Shown: positions 1 through 11,500 of the stretch, piece by piece
Layout: every line of letters begins with the position of its first letter
Position numbering within the stretch: position 1 is the stretch's first letter
NCBI GenBank assembly: GCA_903813345.2
Contig: CAIIXF020000003.1
Span: 3,374,109 to 3,438,108 of the forward strand
From: Owenia fusiformis
Taxonomy: Eukaryota; Annelida; Polychaeta; Sabellida; Oweniidae
Direction: 5' to 3'
Length of the DNA stretch: 64,000 bases
Made by a program: the position numbers and the translations under genes
The notes under the pieces: generated by a model
What the model saw: the letters and a program-made list of their open reading frames with translations, nothing else
Told to the model about the DNA's origin: nothing
Database searches by the model: none

Positions 1-671
1 TTATATAAAAACTACTTTTCATTTTGCTTCTCTAAGTACCTACTATCTGCTTATAGTCCATTTTCAGAAAAGCTATAACATAAATCATTCTAAGGTTGAA
101 TCACCAAGGATTTTGAAGGTTGAAAAATTCCCCTAAAGTAGTTATCACATTAGCTGTATGGGCTCGCCATTTGCCACCGATTGACTTATTTTGGGCATTG
201 ATTTTTGGAAATGTTAACATATAAGTTCTAAAGTTGACACTCTATCTGTATTTTAAATATAAAATGGTAGTTAAGATTTATTTAGTTTATGTCCAAATAT
301 CAACAAAATTTTGTTTTCAGCTTTTTCACATGCTAGAAATCAAATGAAACCAGGAATACTCTTCCATATAGATTTTGTAAATATTGATATGTATATTAGT
401 CAGCATATGTCGAAATAGCATAATAATTAAAGCATTACTATGTATTCATATGGATCATTGACAGTGTATGGTAAATTATAAAATTAGATTTTAAAATACA
501 AGATCAAGATCACATGATTTTGACCCCTGTGAATGATAGTCAAAATACATGTAACATTTCCACATACTTTCGTGTACAGTTCAATAAAAAATATGAACAA
601 GTCATGTACATTTTTACTCAATAAGATTGAAACAACTATGTTTGTTTCTTTTTTTGTTATTGTAATATTTT
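1..671. other. AT-rich DNA without a recognised gene
   Basis: I see no gene here. A minus-strand reading frame at 484-687 is low-complexity and resembles nothing I recognise. The stretch leads into the tandem duplication that starts near 672. Confidence 0.5.
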
Positions 672-1415
672 TATAATTGTCAAACAATGACGTTCATAGT
701 AGCTGCCCCAAAAGCTGAATAACATTGCTAATTCTGACCCAATTTTGAATCTGTTGTCTCTTGAATGTTGCCTCTATCTTCCACTCATCAAATAAAGGTC
801 AAAACTATGCACACATTTTGTCATTCGGCCTAAGTTCTAATATGTATGTTGCTAACTGGGATATTCTGAACAAAAATAGATTGATGACGTCACAATTTAT
901 GCAAATTAGGTAATTTGCATAATTGAATATTGTAATCGTACAGGAAATTTTATAAGGTTTAATTTGATACCAATATCATTAGACCAAATAATGACAAAGC
1001 TACAAACACTTTAAACGTCCATGGTAAGATGTCTGAATAAAATTGTCAAATAATGACATTCACAGTAGCTGCCTCGAAAGTTTAATAACTTTGGCAATAC
1101 TGATCCAATTTTGAATCTGTTTTCACTTTTATGTTGCTTATACATTCTTCTTATAGTCTAAAGGACCAAACTTTGCCGGAATTCTGACATACGGCCTCAG
1201 TTCTAATAGATATGTTGCTATACTCAAAATTTCTGAATCAAAAATTGATTGATGACGTCACAATGTATGCAAATTATCTAATTTGCATAATTGAATATCA
1301 TTACTTTATGAGAAAATTAATTATGTTTTAATTTGATACCAATATCATCTCTATAGACCAAATAATGACAAAGTTACAAATGATTTAAGATTCCAAGGTA
1401 AGATGTCTATAGATG
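672..1415. repeat. Tandem duplication, period about 370 bp
   Basis: Two diverged head-to-tail copies start near 672 and 1042. Shared blocks include TGTCAAACAATGAC / TGTCAAATAATGAC, the text around GTAGCTGCC, TGATGACGTCACAAT and TGCAAATTA.. ..TAATTTGCATAATTG. Each copy carries a short palindrome of ATGCAAAT / ATTTGCAT plus a CRE-like TGACGTCA. It is probably a dispersed repeat. No coding potential is visible. Confidence 0.7.
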
Positions 1416-1764
1416 CGTAACCATGGTAATGGAATGCTACAATACAGAGCAACCAATGAGAGTTTGCAAGGGCATCCGGCAAAAAATTGAGCCTCAAAGT
1501 GTTACCTTTCAAAAAGGTATAGATGCCATAAATTAACAGAGACCGCCACGTTGGGTAAATTTTTTGAAACGATAGAGAGGCATGGGTTTCTAACTATTAG
1601 AAAGGGATCTCAATTTTAAAAATTAAAACGGGTTGCAAACACTATGATTGATATTCGACATCAATATCCAAATAAATGTTACAAAGGTTTATTTTAAGTT
1701 CTTAGTTTTCTCCATAAAAAGTACATGCATAAATACCCGTGAAAATCAACGTGGCTCACCGACA

Positions 1765-3755
1765 GTCACATTATATTACTTACTAGCGATTTTTGCAGAT
1801 GATACCACGTTGACTCTTAATTTGTAACGTCATTACAAAAAGCATTGGACATCTTTGAAGATTTCAGACTAACATCAGGTTTATGTATTAATAGAGAAAA
1901 AACAGAGTGTATGTATATTGGAAGTGAAAGTCATTATAATGAAATAAACCTTTTTGGTCTGAAATGGGTAAAGATACCAAGTAGACTTTTAGGGATAAAA
2001 ATCTCATATGACACAAATGCAAATAACACGGATAATTTTGAGAGAAAAATAAATATGCTTGAAAAGGTTCTTATATTGTGGTCAAAGCGAGATCTTACTT
2101 TTTATGGAAAGGTACTCATAATTAAGTCCCAGGCAGTGTCGAAGCTAATATACTCGATGACAATGACCAATACGCCTGATGATATCTTGACGAAGGCTCA
2201 ACGACTAGTCTATTCTTTTTTATGGAGAGGAAAGGGTGAGAAAATTAAGCGAAATACTTTAATAGGGGATTTTGAGGATAAGAATGATTAATATGTTCAC
2301 AATGGAGAAATTAATGTGGCTAAGACGTTTACTTGACACACGAACTAGTCACTGGAAGCTTTTTCCTCAAGTTCATTTCAAGCGTCTTGGAGGACTCAGT
2401 TTTTTGTTGCAGTGTAATTATGATATTAAAACACTTGACACACAGTGTTCCTACCTTTTATATGAATTTGCTTCGAAACTATTCAGAATTAAGAAATATG
2501 TCGCCGCCTAGAACCAGTTCAGGGGTTAAAGGTGAAATAATTTGGAATAACAAATCAATTCTAATTAATGATAAGGAGGTGATGTACAAACGTGTCATGG
2601 AAAAGGGAGTCATTTATATTAATGACCTTCTTAACGAGAATGGTTTTTTTACAGTACAATGAGTTTAAGACTAAGTATAATATTAATATCAACTTTCTTG
2701 AGTATATCGGCTATACCAAATGATTGGAAATTTTTATTGAAATCAGATTTAAATTCGACCTTTGAACCCAGCATACAGGAAGAACTCGTGTATTTGAAAC
2801 TTGGTGAAAAACAGGTGACAATCTCTAGTACTAGTATAACGAATCAATTCAAACAATATTAAATGGAAACAAGTTCTTAGTCCATTTGTTACCCTATACA
2901 TCCAATAAGGAACCTAGAAATTGTTAAAAGTGCGATGTTTTATGGTCGATTTATGATAATAAGGGTTTTCTGAAGTGATTTAACTGGGTTGCCGGAAAAG
3001 TTTGTTTGGGGAAAAAATTATATAGGCTGATTAGGGAGGGGTGCAATCGCTTAACATGGAGTTGACTATTGACTTAGCGTTGGGATACCACCATATACCT
3101 GGTATGTTACCATGGTATTGGATACAAAAATTTTCCCCGAAGTTATTTTTTTGGCAACCCAGCTAAATCACTCCAATAATCCCTTATGATAGTATTTACA
3201 CAGAAAAACATCATACTTTTAAATATTCATACGTTCAGAAAATGACAAATGGACTATCTTGGAACCGTTATAGAAAGACAAACATGATCGTGAATTAAAA
3301 AGAACCGATTATTTTAAAATGCCTTATATGTGAACGAAACAGAATAAAACGGGACAACTTAAGTTTAAAATACTTCATGGTATCTGCACTACGAATGCCT
3401 TTTTAGCGCAGATAGGCATTAAAATGACTCTAAATGTAACTATTGTGCCTTTCGAGATACGTTAAAACACAAATTCTGGGAGTGCAAAAGGATTCAAATA
3501 TTTCTGAAAGCAATCAAAGGGAATTTAAAGCGTTTATTTAAAGTTGATTTCGATTTTAACGCCCAGGACATGGTTTTTGGAAGGCAAGCTAATAAGAAAA
3601 ATATCTTACCAAATAGGCTTACCCTTGCAATTAAGTACTATATTTTTATCAAAGAGTTCGACGAAGTGAATCCCAATCTGTATGAGGCGCAATTTGAAAA
3701 AAATATGTTTTATTATGTACCTGAACTTAAAAGTATGACTGTTGCAAATGTCTGA
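1765..3755 (+). pseudogene. Non-LTR retrotransposon (LINE) 3' remnant: RT end and C-terminal region
   Basis: The reverse-transcriptase active-site motif FADDT is readable at about 1793-1807. It is followed, across several frames, by an RT thumb and C-terminal region: segments at 1845-2291, 2272-2511, 2333-2662, 2659-2862 and 3570-3755. The last segment, with its 'N..NRLTLAIKYYIF' stretch, resembles the ORF2 C-terminus of L1/Tx1-type elements. Frameshifts, stops and an inserted 229 bp MITE (2959-3187) show it is dead. The 5' part (endonuclease and early RT) is missing, as expected for 5' truncation. An A-rich tail follows at about 3820-3850. The clade assignment is tentative. Confidence 0.8.
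2959..3187. mobile_element. 229 bp MITE inserted in the LINE remnant
   Basis: The element begins ATAAGGG and ends CCCTTAT. Longer imperfect inverted arms of about 60 bp share GTGATTTA.CTGGGTTGCC and GGGGAAAA. It is flanked on both sides by GATA (2955-2958 and 3188-3191), a likely 4 bp target duplication. LINE-like sequence resumes after 3191. It has no coding capacity. Confidence 0.75.
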
Positions 3756-4020
3756 ATGAATGGAGGTGGTGTGAAAAATATCTGAACTGTTCTAATTATT
3801 GTACTTGTACTGTTTGAATAGAGAAATAAAAAGAAACAAAAAACAACATAATATTAGGCTACTTACATGGGCCTACTTCCCTCGTGTTTAATGATAGCGT
3901 TATTAACACAATGCGTGGTATTTTAATGTGCATTATTTACTGATAACTTTATTTAATTAATAAAATTTTATTTTATTTATTATTTAGAAAACCAGGTCTG
4001 TTTCGATTCCTACACTGTAC

Positions 4021-4201
4021 CTGACAAGAAATAAGCGCTTCAAAGTCGATCGTGTTCTTTTGGTTCCCAGTTTTGCCTTTTTACAGCATTTATCCATAGC
4101 TTTCTTTTTACAGGTGACTTCTTGTCACTCGGAAAGCGATAAAACGTAATGCCGACTTGTTCTCTATTCGAACATTCAACAGCAACGCAGCATTTAGGCA
4201 T
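4021..4201 (-). pseudogene. Decayed THAP-domain exon
   Basis: Reading leftward from an ATG at 4201, the frame gives the start of a THAP zinc-finger domain: MPKCC.VAVECSNR, then a FYRFP motif, a basic KR-LW-NAVKR stretch and a W-P-EHDRL segment. The C2CH domain should continue with Cys-x2-His. Here a TGA stop replaces the cysteine and a tyrosine replaces the histidine. After the stop the frame reads SAYFLSG and runs into a good splice donor (CTTGTCAG/GTACAG). THAP domains are sequence-specific DNA-binding modules, often transposase-derived. No partner exons were found. I read it as a dead exon or pseudogene. Confidence 0.7.
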
Positions 4202-4899
4202 ACTCTTTTAACTTTTTCTCATCACTTCGTCGCCATTTTGAGCACTGGTTGCTTATGACGTTTTCTAGATGGCCAGCAATATTTTCTGGCCGGACAAAGG
4301 CATGACGTCACCCTGATGCATAGGGTAATTTTGCCCAAATGTAAGAAAGTGGCAGTTTCCCCCAAAGCTGAATTTTGAAATAAATATTAATATATATTGC
4401 TACAATGTAGCAATTTAAATATCACACATGCTATTGCTTACTGTTTCTGTTGACCTGACACGTGTATCTAGCCTTTAAAAATGAAAATCATTACCCCTAA
4501 CATCACAATTAATATTTATTGGAAAATCTGTGATTTCGTTTTTACTTGTTTGATTTCAATAATATTGGTATAATTGTAAACCTTATTAAATTAAGCATTG
4601 TATTCTTTGAAAAAGTTGGTCAACAAAGGTCAAATCGTGGTGTATTTTTGACATTTTGAGATACGGTATCAGTTTTTTGATGCCACAAATGCTACGATTC
4701 CTAAAAGGACAATTTGTTAATATCTTTTAAATGAAACTAAAATCAAGGTAAACGCTTTTCTATAATTGAACTTATGCTCTTTCAAAGATAGCAGATATCG
4801 CGAAATCCAATTGAAACCAATGTAACGTGAAATTGAATAAACAATTTCAAGTTCAACTTTTTTGTCCCAAGAATTCATATTAAGATGTACAACAAAAGG

Positions 4900-5110
4900 C
4901 AATCGGTGATTTAGTAAGAAAATTGATCATTCCTTATTTACATCTTCTAATGAGATACATGTACCTTGAATCCAAACAGAATTTTATAGAAATATTTTTA
5001 CTAAATTATTCAACACAGGGCAACGGAGTATCGAGTTTGATTAATGGCTGCATCCTCCTTGCATAAACGTGAACATTCGTCAAATTATTACCACGTGTAT
5101 ACACGTGATC
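4900..5110. repeat. Repeat with an inverted copy at about 15330-15480
   Basis: The stretch with TACATGTACCTTGAATCC, AATTTTATAGAAATA, CAACGGAGTATCGAGTTTG and CCTCCTTGCAT is present in reverse orientation at about 15330-15480. There the copy is split by the mariner element at 15481-16540. This copy is uninterrupted, so it represents the pre-insertion state. No gene seen. Confidence 0.75.
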
Positions 5111-5625
5111 ACTGTTTATCAATACATGACTGCTTTAAATAACATAACGCATCATCGTGTATGTAACGACCCACCAATATATAATATTTTTGTGCCGCTA
5201 CTTTTATTCGAATCAAATGCTAGATTTGTGATCATTTTGTAATTATCTCACTTTGTTTAGACAAGTCTTTGAATGTTATTAATAAATTGAACCTGTCTCA
5301 GACATCTGTCTTGTATTTTGTATATTAATCATCTGTAATTCTCTTTGATTTGTATTTCAATTTATATTAATTCTTGGAATTTATTTAATTTTTATCAAGC
5401 AAAATAATGTTCTTTGAGTTAATAAAAGTTATGATCTTATTTGTAATTAAAATTAAATTAATTCACTATATATTATGTTCGCTTTTTCCCATTTGACGGC
5501 TTCAGAGAGGGAGCGCCATCTGGGAATTACCCGTAACGCCCCTGGGAGTCAGGTTGTGCTATTTTATTCGCTGCCTACCTACATCTATCAGTAATTAAAG
5601 AGCGCATTGCCCCATGGGTGCTACA
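5111..5625. other. Non-coding stretch
   Basis: AT-rich DNA without recognisable coding sequence. A perfect 16 bp palindrome CACGTGTATACACGTG, made of two E-boxes, lies at its left edge (5092-5107). Confidence 0.4.
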
Positions 5626-7380
5626 CGGTCAAGTCAAGTAACTTAGTCAACATTCGATATTCGTATGTTCATCAGTATTTACTAGGAATGGTGCCACAAT
5701 TGAAGTAAACCTCTTGTTAATTATTTTCAATTAACCTATCAGCAAACGTGTTAATGATAATGATGTTCTGTTGCATATTGGTGAAGCAATCTTTGGGATA
5801 TGACCTTAATTTCTGATTTTCCACTTTGTCCTGTATACCCCGACTTTAAAATATGTATATTATTTGTCATGTTTTATTATGAACTAACCATAAATGTATT
5901 TTTTCTTGTTTGCATACAGAATGAACTTTCTGTTTTCGAATATTGAAAGATGGTACTGTATTTATTTGTTCATGATAGGGAGCAAACAAATGCGTGTCAA
6001 TTTACACAGTAATATCCTACATACTTATATTTCAAGGGTAGTATTGAAGAATAATTAAGAAAATACATGTTTTCAAATGGATTCATCCTTGTCAAAGAAG
6101 GTAAATGAGGATATGCGGTTTGAAAAACTAACAACATGTTTCAAGTTCTTACAATTCTTGGTTAAAACAAATAATTTGAAAGTTGTGATTTCGATTGTAA
6201 TATCCTACTCAATGACATTTGTTGATATTTGTGAATTTTTTCTTTCGGAATGCACATTGCTGGATCACAAAACCTTGCCTTGTTCGAGATGCACGAAAAG
6301 TGTATTGTTAATACTTGACGTCGTTCGGATATTTGGATGTGATTGCGTTAATCTCCTACCACTGTAACTTCCAACTAAATTTTTGGAAGCCAAATGTGAT
6401 AGTCACGAATTGATATTTAAGTCACACGTTTATGCATACATCATGTGTGTACATTAACTGTCGAATACATGCCGACTTACATTTTTATAAATATCTACAG
6501 TTAACTCAAATCATCAATTCTCGAAACGGTATCAGATTTGAGTATGATATAAGTCGAGGCTTAAACAAAGCAATAAAATTACGTGAAACCTTCTGTGAAA
6601 ATTTGAACGATTTTCAAGAATCTTCCTTCAAAGTGTTACCAAAGTGCTCCCCGGGAGTGGAAAATTTCGTCTTGTGTAGTCAAAATAATAGCGGGTGGTT
6701 TGAATTTTTGTTTGAGTTTATTGCTTACATCTATAAATTTAAAAATATATCGCCTAATTGCGAGCTACATGCAGATTTTGGCGATCTATCATTATAAAAG
6801 GCTAAATATTGTGCAAAAACGAGTTGAAAACGCTTTCATTTGGAAATGAAATTTCCTACATAATCGTCGACTCATGTTTAAAAGTCATGAAAACAAGGTT
6901 GAACACAAAACATTGACCCAGTTATTGTCTACTAGGCATGGAATCACCAAGGGAAATATCATTAATGACTTAAATCGTTTACGGTTAAGTTGTATTCCAA
7001 GAAACTTATCAGTTTTTCAATTATATAAAATGGCACCTGTAGAGAACAACAGAGATATTTAATATGTAACATTGATTGGCATGTGTCAGGGAGTAAATAA
7101 GAAGAACAGGTATTTGAATTGATTCTATATCTTGTTCCCAAAGGAGTTTGTTAAGGAGCGGTATATCTTAACGTACTTTTATCATCCCGAACTCAAACAT
7201 TTCGAATACTTATTTCGAGAACGCTTTGTTGAGAATGGATTCGAGATGTACTCAAAATTAATACGTTAAAATGTGTATTATCATCTTAATAACCACCTCA
7301 CAAATTATTTTGGAAATCAAAGATGTACGATTTTTGAGATTTTTATTTTCGAATGTTGAGTTAGTTACTTGACTTGACTG
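5626..7380. mobile_element. 1.75 kb TIR DNA transposon of unassigned class, TACA target duplication
   Basis: Terminal inverted repeats of about 34 bp begin CGGTCAAGTCAAGTAACT on the left and, read inward from the right end, CAGTCAAGTCAAGTAACT. Both run on to TCAACATTCGA. TACA lies directly outside both ends (5622-5625 and 7381-7384), a probable 4 bp target-site duplication. Inside are three plus-strand reading frames (6077-6367, 6432-6797, 6874-7062) in different frames, which may be pieces of one decayed protein. I do not recognise the protein. A 4 bp duplication argues against mariner (TA), piggyBac (TTAA) and hAT (8 bp). Confidence 0.65.
6077..7062 (+). pseudogene. Unrecognised broken ORFs inside the TIR transposon
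   Basis: Three open stretches of 96, 121 and 62 codons lie in three different frames between the inverted repeats. They contain cysteine pairs (for example CSRC and CDC in the first) and basic, Asn/Lys-rich sequence in the third. I cannot match them to a transposase family. Their position makes a degraded element-encoded protein the simplest reading. Chance ORFs in AT-rich DNA remain possible. Confidence 0.3.
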
Positions 7381-7416
7381 TACAGTTATTTTGAACATCA
7401 ACCCAAGAATAGTACA

Positions 7417-8212
7417 ATAACGTCATTTCAAAGGGCAATATAGTAAAATATTGGACCGAGGGCCGAAGGCACAAGGTCCAATATTTCACTATATTGCTAG
7501 CAGAAATGACGTTATTTGTATTATTACCACCGTTAACGACCAGGGCTGAAATAGCAAGAAAATCTTACGCACTGAACGATATCTAATTTCCCGGGGAAAA
7601 ATTGCCGGTCCAGAATATATTCTAGACCGGTCCATATGGACCACCACTATGACGTCACACATTTCTCAAGTCGATATAGTAAAATGAATGCCTTCTTAAC
7701 TAGCACTAAAACCCCTAGAACTGGCCCGGCAAGGTGGTAATACTAGTTCAATAGCTTGGTATAAAAAGCATGTCACATTTGATTACATCCAATCAATATA
7801 GAATAAGACTTTTAACCATAAGACGTGCATATTGATATATGATATTTGATATTTTTAGAGAATGTGATTATGTTGTCAAACTCCAAACAATAATAATTAA
7901 GTAAACAAAACACGATTTCTGACTCAGAAGTGGATCACTCTTCGAATTGCCTAACAACGTATTATTACCACCTTGCCGGGCCAGTTCTAGGGGTTTTAGT
8001 GCTAGTTTAGAAGGCATTCATTTTACTATATCGACTTGAGAAATGTGTGACGTCATAGTGGTGGTCCATATGGACCGGTCTAGAATATATTCTGGACCGG
8101 CAATTTTCCCCGGGAAATTAGATACATGTATCGTTCAGCGCGTAAGATTTATTTCAGCCCTGGTCGTTAATGGTGGTAATAATACTAATAACGTAATTTC
8201 TGCGAGCAATAT
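7417..8212. mobile_element. Foldback element with about 220 bp inverted arms
   Basis: Arms at about 7524-7744 and 7965-8185 are near-perfect reverse complements, sharing ATTATTACCACC, TTCCCGGGGAAAA / TTTTCCCCGGGAA, the ATATGGACC centre and CCTTGCCGGGCCAGTTCT. The spacer is about 220 bp. The left edge carries a second, smaller hairpin at 7436-7491 (GCAATATAGT... ...CACTATATTGC), itself enclosed by AACGTCATTTC / GAAATGACGTT. No coding capacity. It lies downstream of the DUF268 gene's 3' end. Confidence 0.8.
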
Positions 8213-8263
8213 GTATTTTTCACTAATACCCGGGTCACATTTGCTCCAATTCATCGACCGGCG

Positions 8264-8438
8264 ACCGGTGTAAAAGGGTAGGATATCCTATCAAATTATG
8301 GCCCTACTCTCCATTGATTTATATGGTGACCTAACTACAACGCTTTCCCTCATTATCTTAAACGCAATCAGGGCCAGTTAGGGCTGTTGAGAAAGGGGAC
8401 CATAATCCCTGGGGGACCTTCATTTCTTTCACACCGGT
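8264..8438 (+). mobile_element. 175 bp MITE, ACCGGTGTAAAAGGG type
   Basis: It begins ACCGGTGTAAAAGGGTAGG and ends with its inverted form TTTCACACCGGT. A second copy in opposite orientation lies at 10789-10954, sharing the blocks TCAATGGAGAGTAGG..CATAATTTGATAG and CAGGGATTATGG when read on one strand. Non-coding. Confidence 0.75.
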
Positions 8439-8529
8439 CAATTGAGTATTTTGTTCAAAACTTATTTGACACTCTGTACGTCACATACGAAGCATTGAAT
8501 GTTGTGCTTAAATTATCAAATACTGGGGT

Positions 8530-11500
8530 TCATTGTGATTTTCTTAAAACCCAAATACCCTGATAAAATCGTTTATATCCAATAAAACGGTCAATGACCT
8601 CAAAATTTGCAGTTAAATGTTTGAGTCGACTATGGCCATAGCTCCTCAAAGCATTAAACTGCAAATAAGATGTCTCATTATGTGTCTCTGGAAGTCCAAG
8701 AATAAATAATCCCCCTGGTTTGAGCATGCACCAAACTTGCGCAACTGCTTCAAGATCTCCATATGGATTCAGAGGGTCTCCATAGCGACCTAATCCAGAA
8801 TGTTCAATTGATGAATACGATAATGCAAAATCGAATTCTTGGAAACTACCATTTGCGTATATTTTTGCCATATCATACGGATGGATTTTGGTTATGTTAG
8901 GATGAAGGAACGGATTATTGTTATATTCAAGTGTTGTCATGTGTTTTGCACCAGCAGATAAGGCCAATGCTTCAAGCCAGGGTGATTGGGATCCAATCAC
9001 AACTCCACGATTGTTACTTATTTCATTTTTATATGCGGTTATTGACTTTTTAGGTTCCTGTACGTCATACGTCCCAATTATTTTCCCTGCCTTGTCGTTT
9101 TTTATTAGTTGTTCTATTGCTTCCTTTGAAAAATATTTCTCTCTGTTGACCCTTGAAATTGACTTCTTGTCATTAATGTACCAATAATTCTTATTAGGAA
9201 GCTCCCCATTTTGTGTAAACGCATCATATAATTCTGCTGGGATTTTCTGAGGTGGTACCGCTGGTGTTGCTGGATTGAGAGCCATACGTTTCATTATTGA
9301 ACCACATTTGACGGTTTTCCGGATATACGGATAGTATTTCCTCTTCTCTTCAACTTTCACTTCATAGCTACAGATTTCACCACAATCCAGAGAAGTCTCG
9401 CCAGGTTCTGAAGAAAGAAAAATGTATGGATGGAATTTACAAATAACACTCTATTAAATTGAATGACAATTATTCGGCAAATTGACAATTTGAGGTGCGC
9501 AATAACTACGGGGCCCATAGCAAACCATGGCTTATTCGTGTGTATGCATTTAGGTGTTTTTTTAACCAATACATCATTGCAAAACACGTTTTTAAATTTT
9601 AAGTGCTATCTCAGGTTCAGTGATTCTAGATTTGTAAGTGAAATCACTAAACTGGAAAGAAAGAGGTGCGCTTATTGGTAAATACCCCTATGGTCAAAAT
9701 TAATAATTTTTATGTGTAACATGAAGAATAGAATGTCATATAACTCTGGAAAATATTATTTAAAGTGCTCGGGCACACATAGGCTGAGATAGGGGCCATT
9801 TAGTTCAGTAAGGTTGTATTGACTTACATGGGGCTGTGCATCATTGACTTAACATGAGGATATCAGCAGATCCCAATAGAGGCCATTGGTTTTCATTTAT
9901 TATCACAAAAATACCAAAAGTACACTATGACCTGAATCGATTGCAAATTTAATAATTTTACAATATGACACAAATGGTTTACCTCATCAAATGTGCAAAT
10001 ATGAAGTTTGCAATCGATTCAGGTCATACTTTAAATTAAAAGATTGTACATTTTTCATCATTTTTTCCCTACAAAATGGCTCTAGAAAAATGCTCCAAAA
10101 ACAACTTTTACACTTATCAAATATCATGCAAGTTTGTAAAACCAAAGATTATACTATAATTATAAATCATTATTTAGTAAAATATTTGGATAAGATGTAT
10201 GTACTTCCTGGTTTGGAATCTATGCCTCTACACTTCATGATTGAATGTTGACCCTAATAAGGGCCCTATACACCAATACAGTGCTGAATATAGGTCAACA
10301 GGCCTAGGATACTAGTGTGCATATATATGTAATAATAATGGCAGTATACTCATTTTGAAAAATCAGATGAATTAACTTTTTTCATGGGGAGATCATAATG
10401 GAGAGCGCACTACTTCCTTTCTGCTCTGGTGGTTGCAAGATGAATAGAGTAAAAATAGTTTGTACATGTTAGTTTGTATTATACTATATAATGTGGTGTG
10501 CAATGTTAGAAATTGTGAAATCTAATTAGCTATATTCTGTGTTTTGAGAATTTCAAATCGGATGACTTATTTAAATCATTTTGCATCTAAGAATAATTAT
10601 GAATTTTTTTAATTAAATGTCTTTATTTTACCATCAATCATGTATTTAAAATAATTAATATTATTTCATTTTTTGGCACATTCATTATTGTAGTATCAGG
10701 TTGTGGCGTTTGTTTTGTGTTGTCTTGTCCCTGTTTGCGTTGTGTTAATTTGGCAATGGGATGTGTTTGGTTATTTGTTGATTTTGTTCCGGTGTGAAAG
10801 AAATTATGCCCCCCCCCAGGGATTATGGTCCTCCTTTTTAATGGCCCTTACTGGCCCTGATTGTAAATAAGATAATAAGGGAAAGACGTCACCATATAAA
10901 TCAATGGAGAGTAGGACCATAATTTGATAGGACCTCCTACCCTTTTACACCGGTTGTGCCAGGTATTATTTTGCTGGTTTGGTGCTGGGTTATGTCCAAC
11001 TGCGTTTTGTTATTTGACAGTGGGCTATGTCCTATTGTGCTGTGTGATTGGTGATTGAGGTTGTGCCTGGCTTAAAATTTTGGCCATGATTGTGTTCTAG
11101 GTGGTGTGTACCTCATGATATGTGACTGTGGGTTGTTGATTTGAAAAATATGTTTCGATTAAGTGTCAAATTGCTCTGAATGTGTTGTATACATGTACTA
11201 TATTAGGTGAATTCTAGAAATGGAATCAGCCATTTTGATAATAATATATCGGCTTGGCGCTTACCATTTTTTCAAAAAAGATTTTTTTAACCTTGGCTGT
11301 AATATTATCGACAAGGCCTTTCTTTTTGATGATTAACATACTAATAGTAAGCCTTGCCTGTAATATTATCGTCAAATCCATATAATATACATTTTCCTCT
11401 AAGATCAAAAACAAAATGTTACAAGAACACAAATGTGTACAAAATGTCCCCACCAATGGGTGATCCCGTCAAATAGTTATCCTGAAAATGAGTAGACAAT

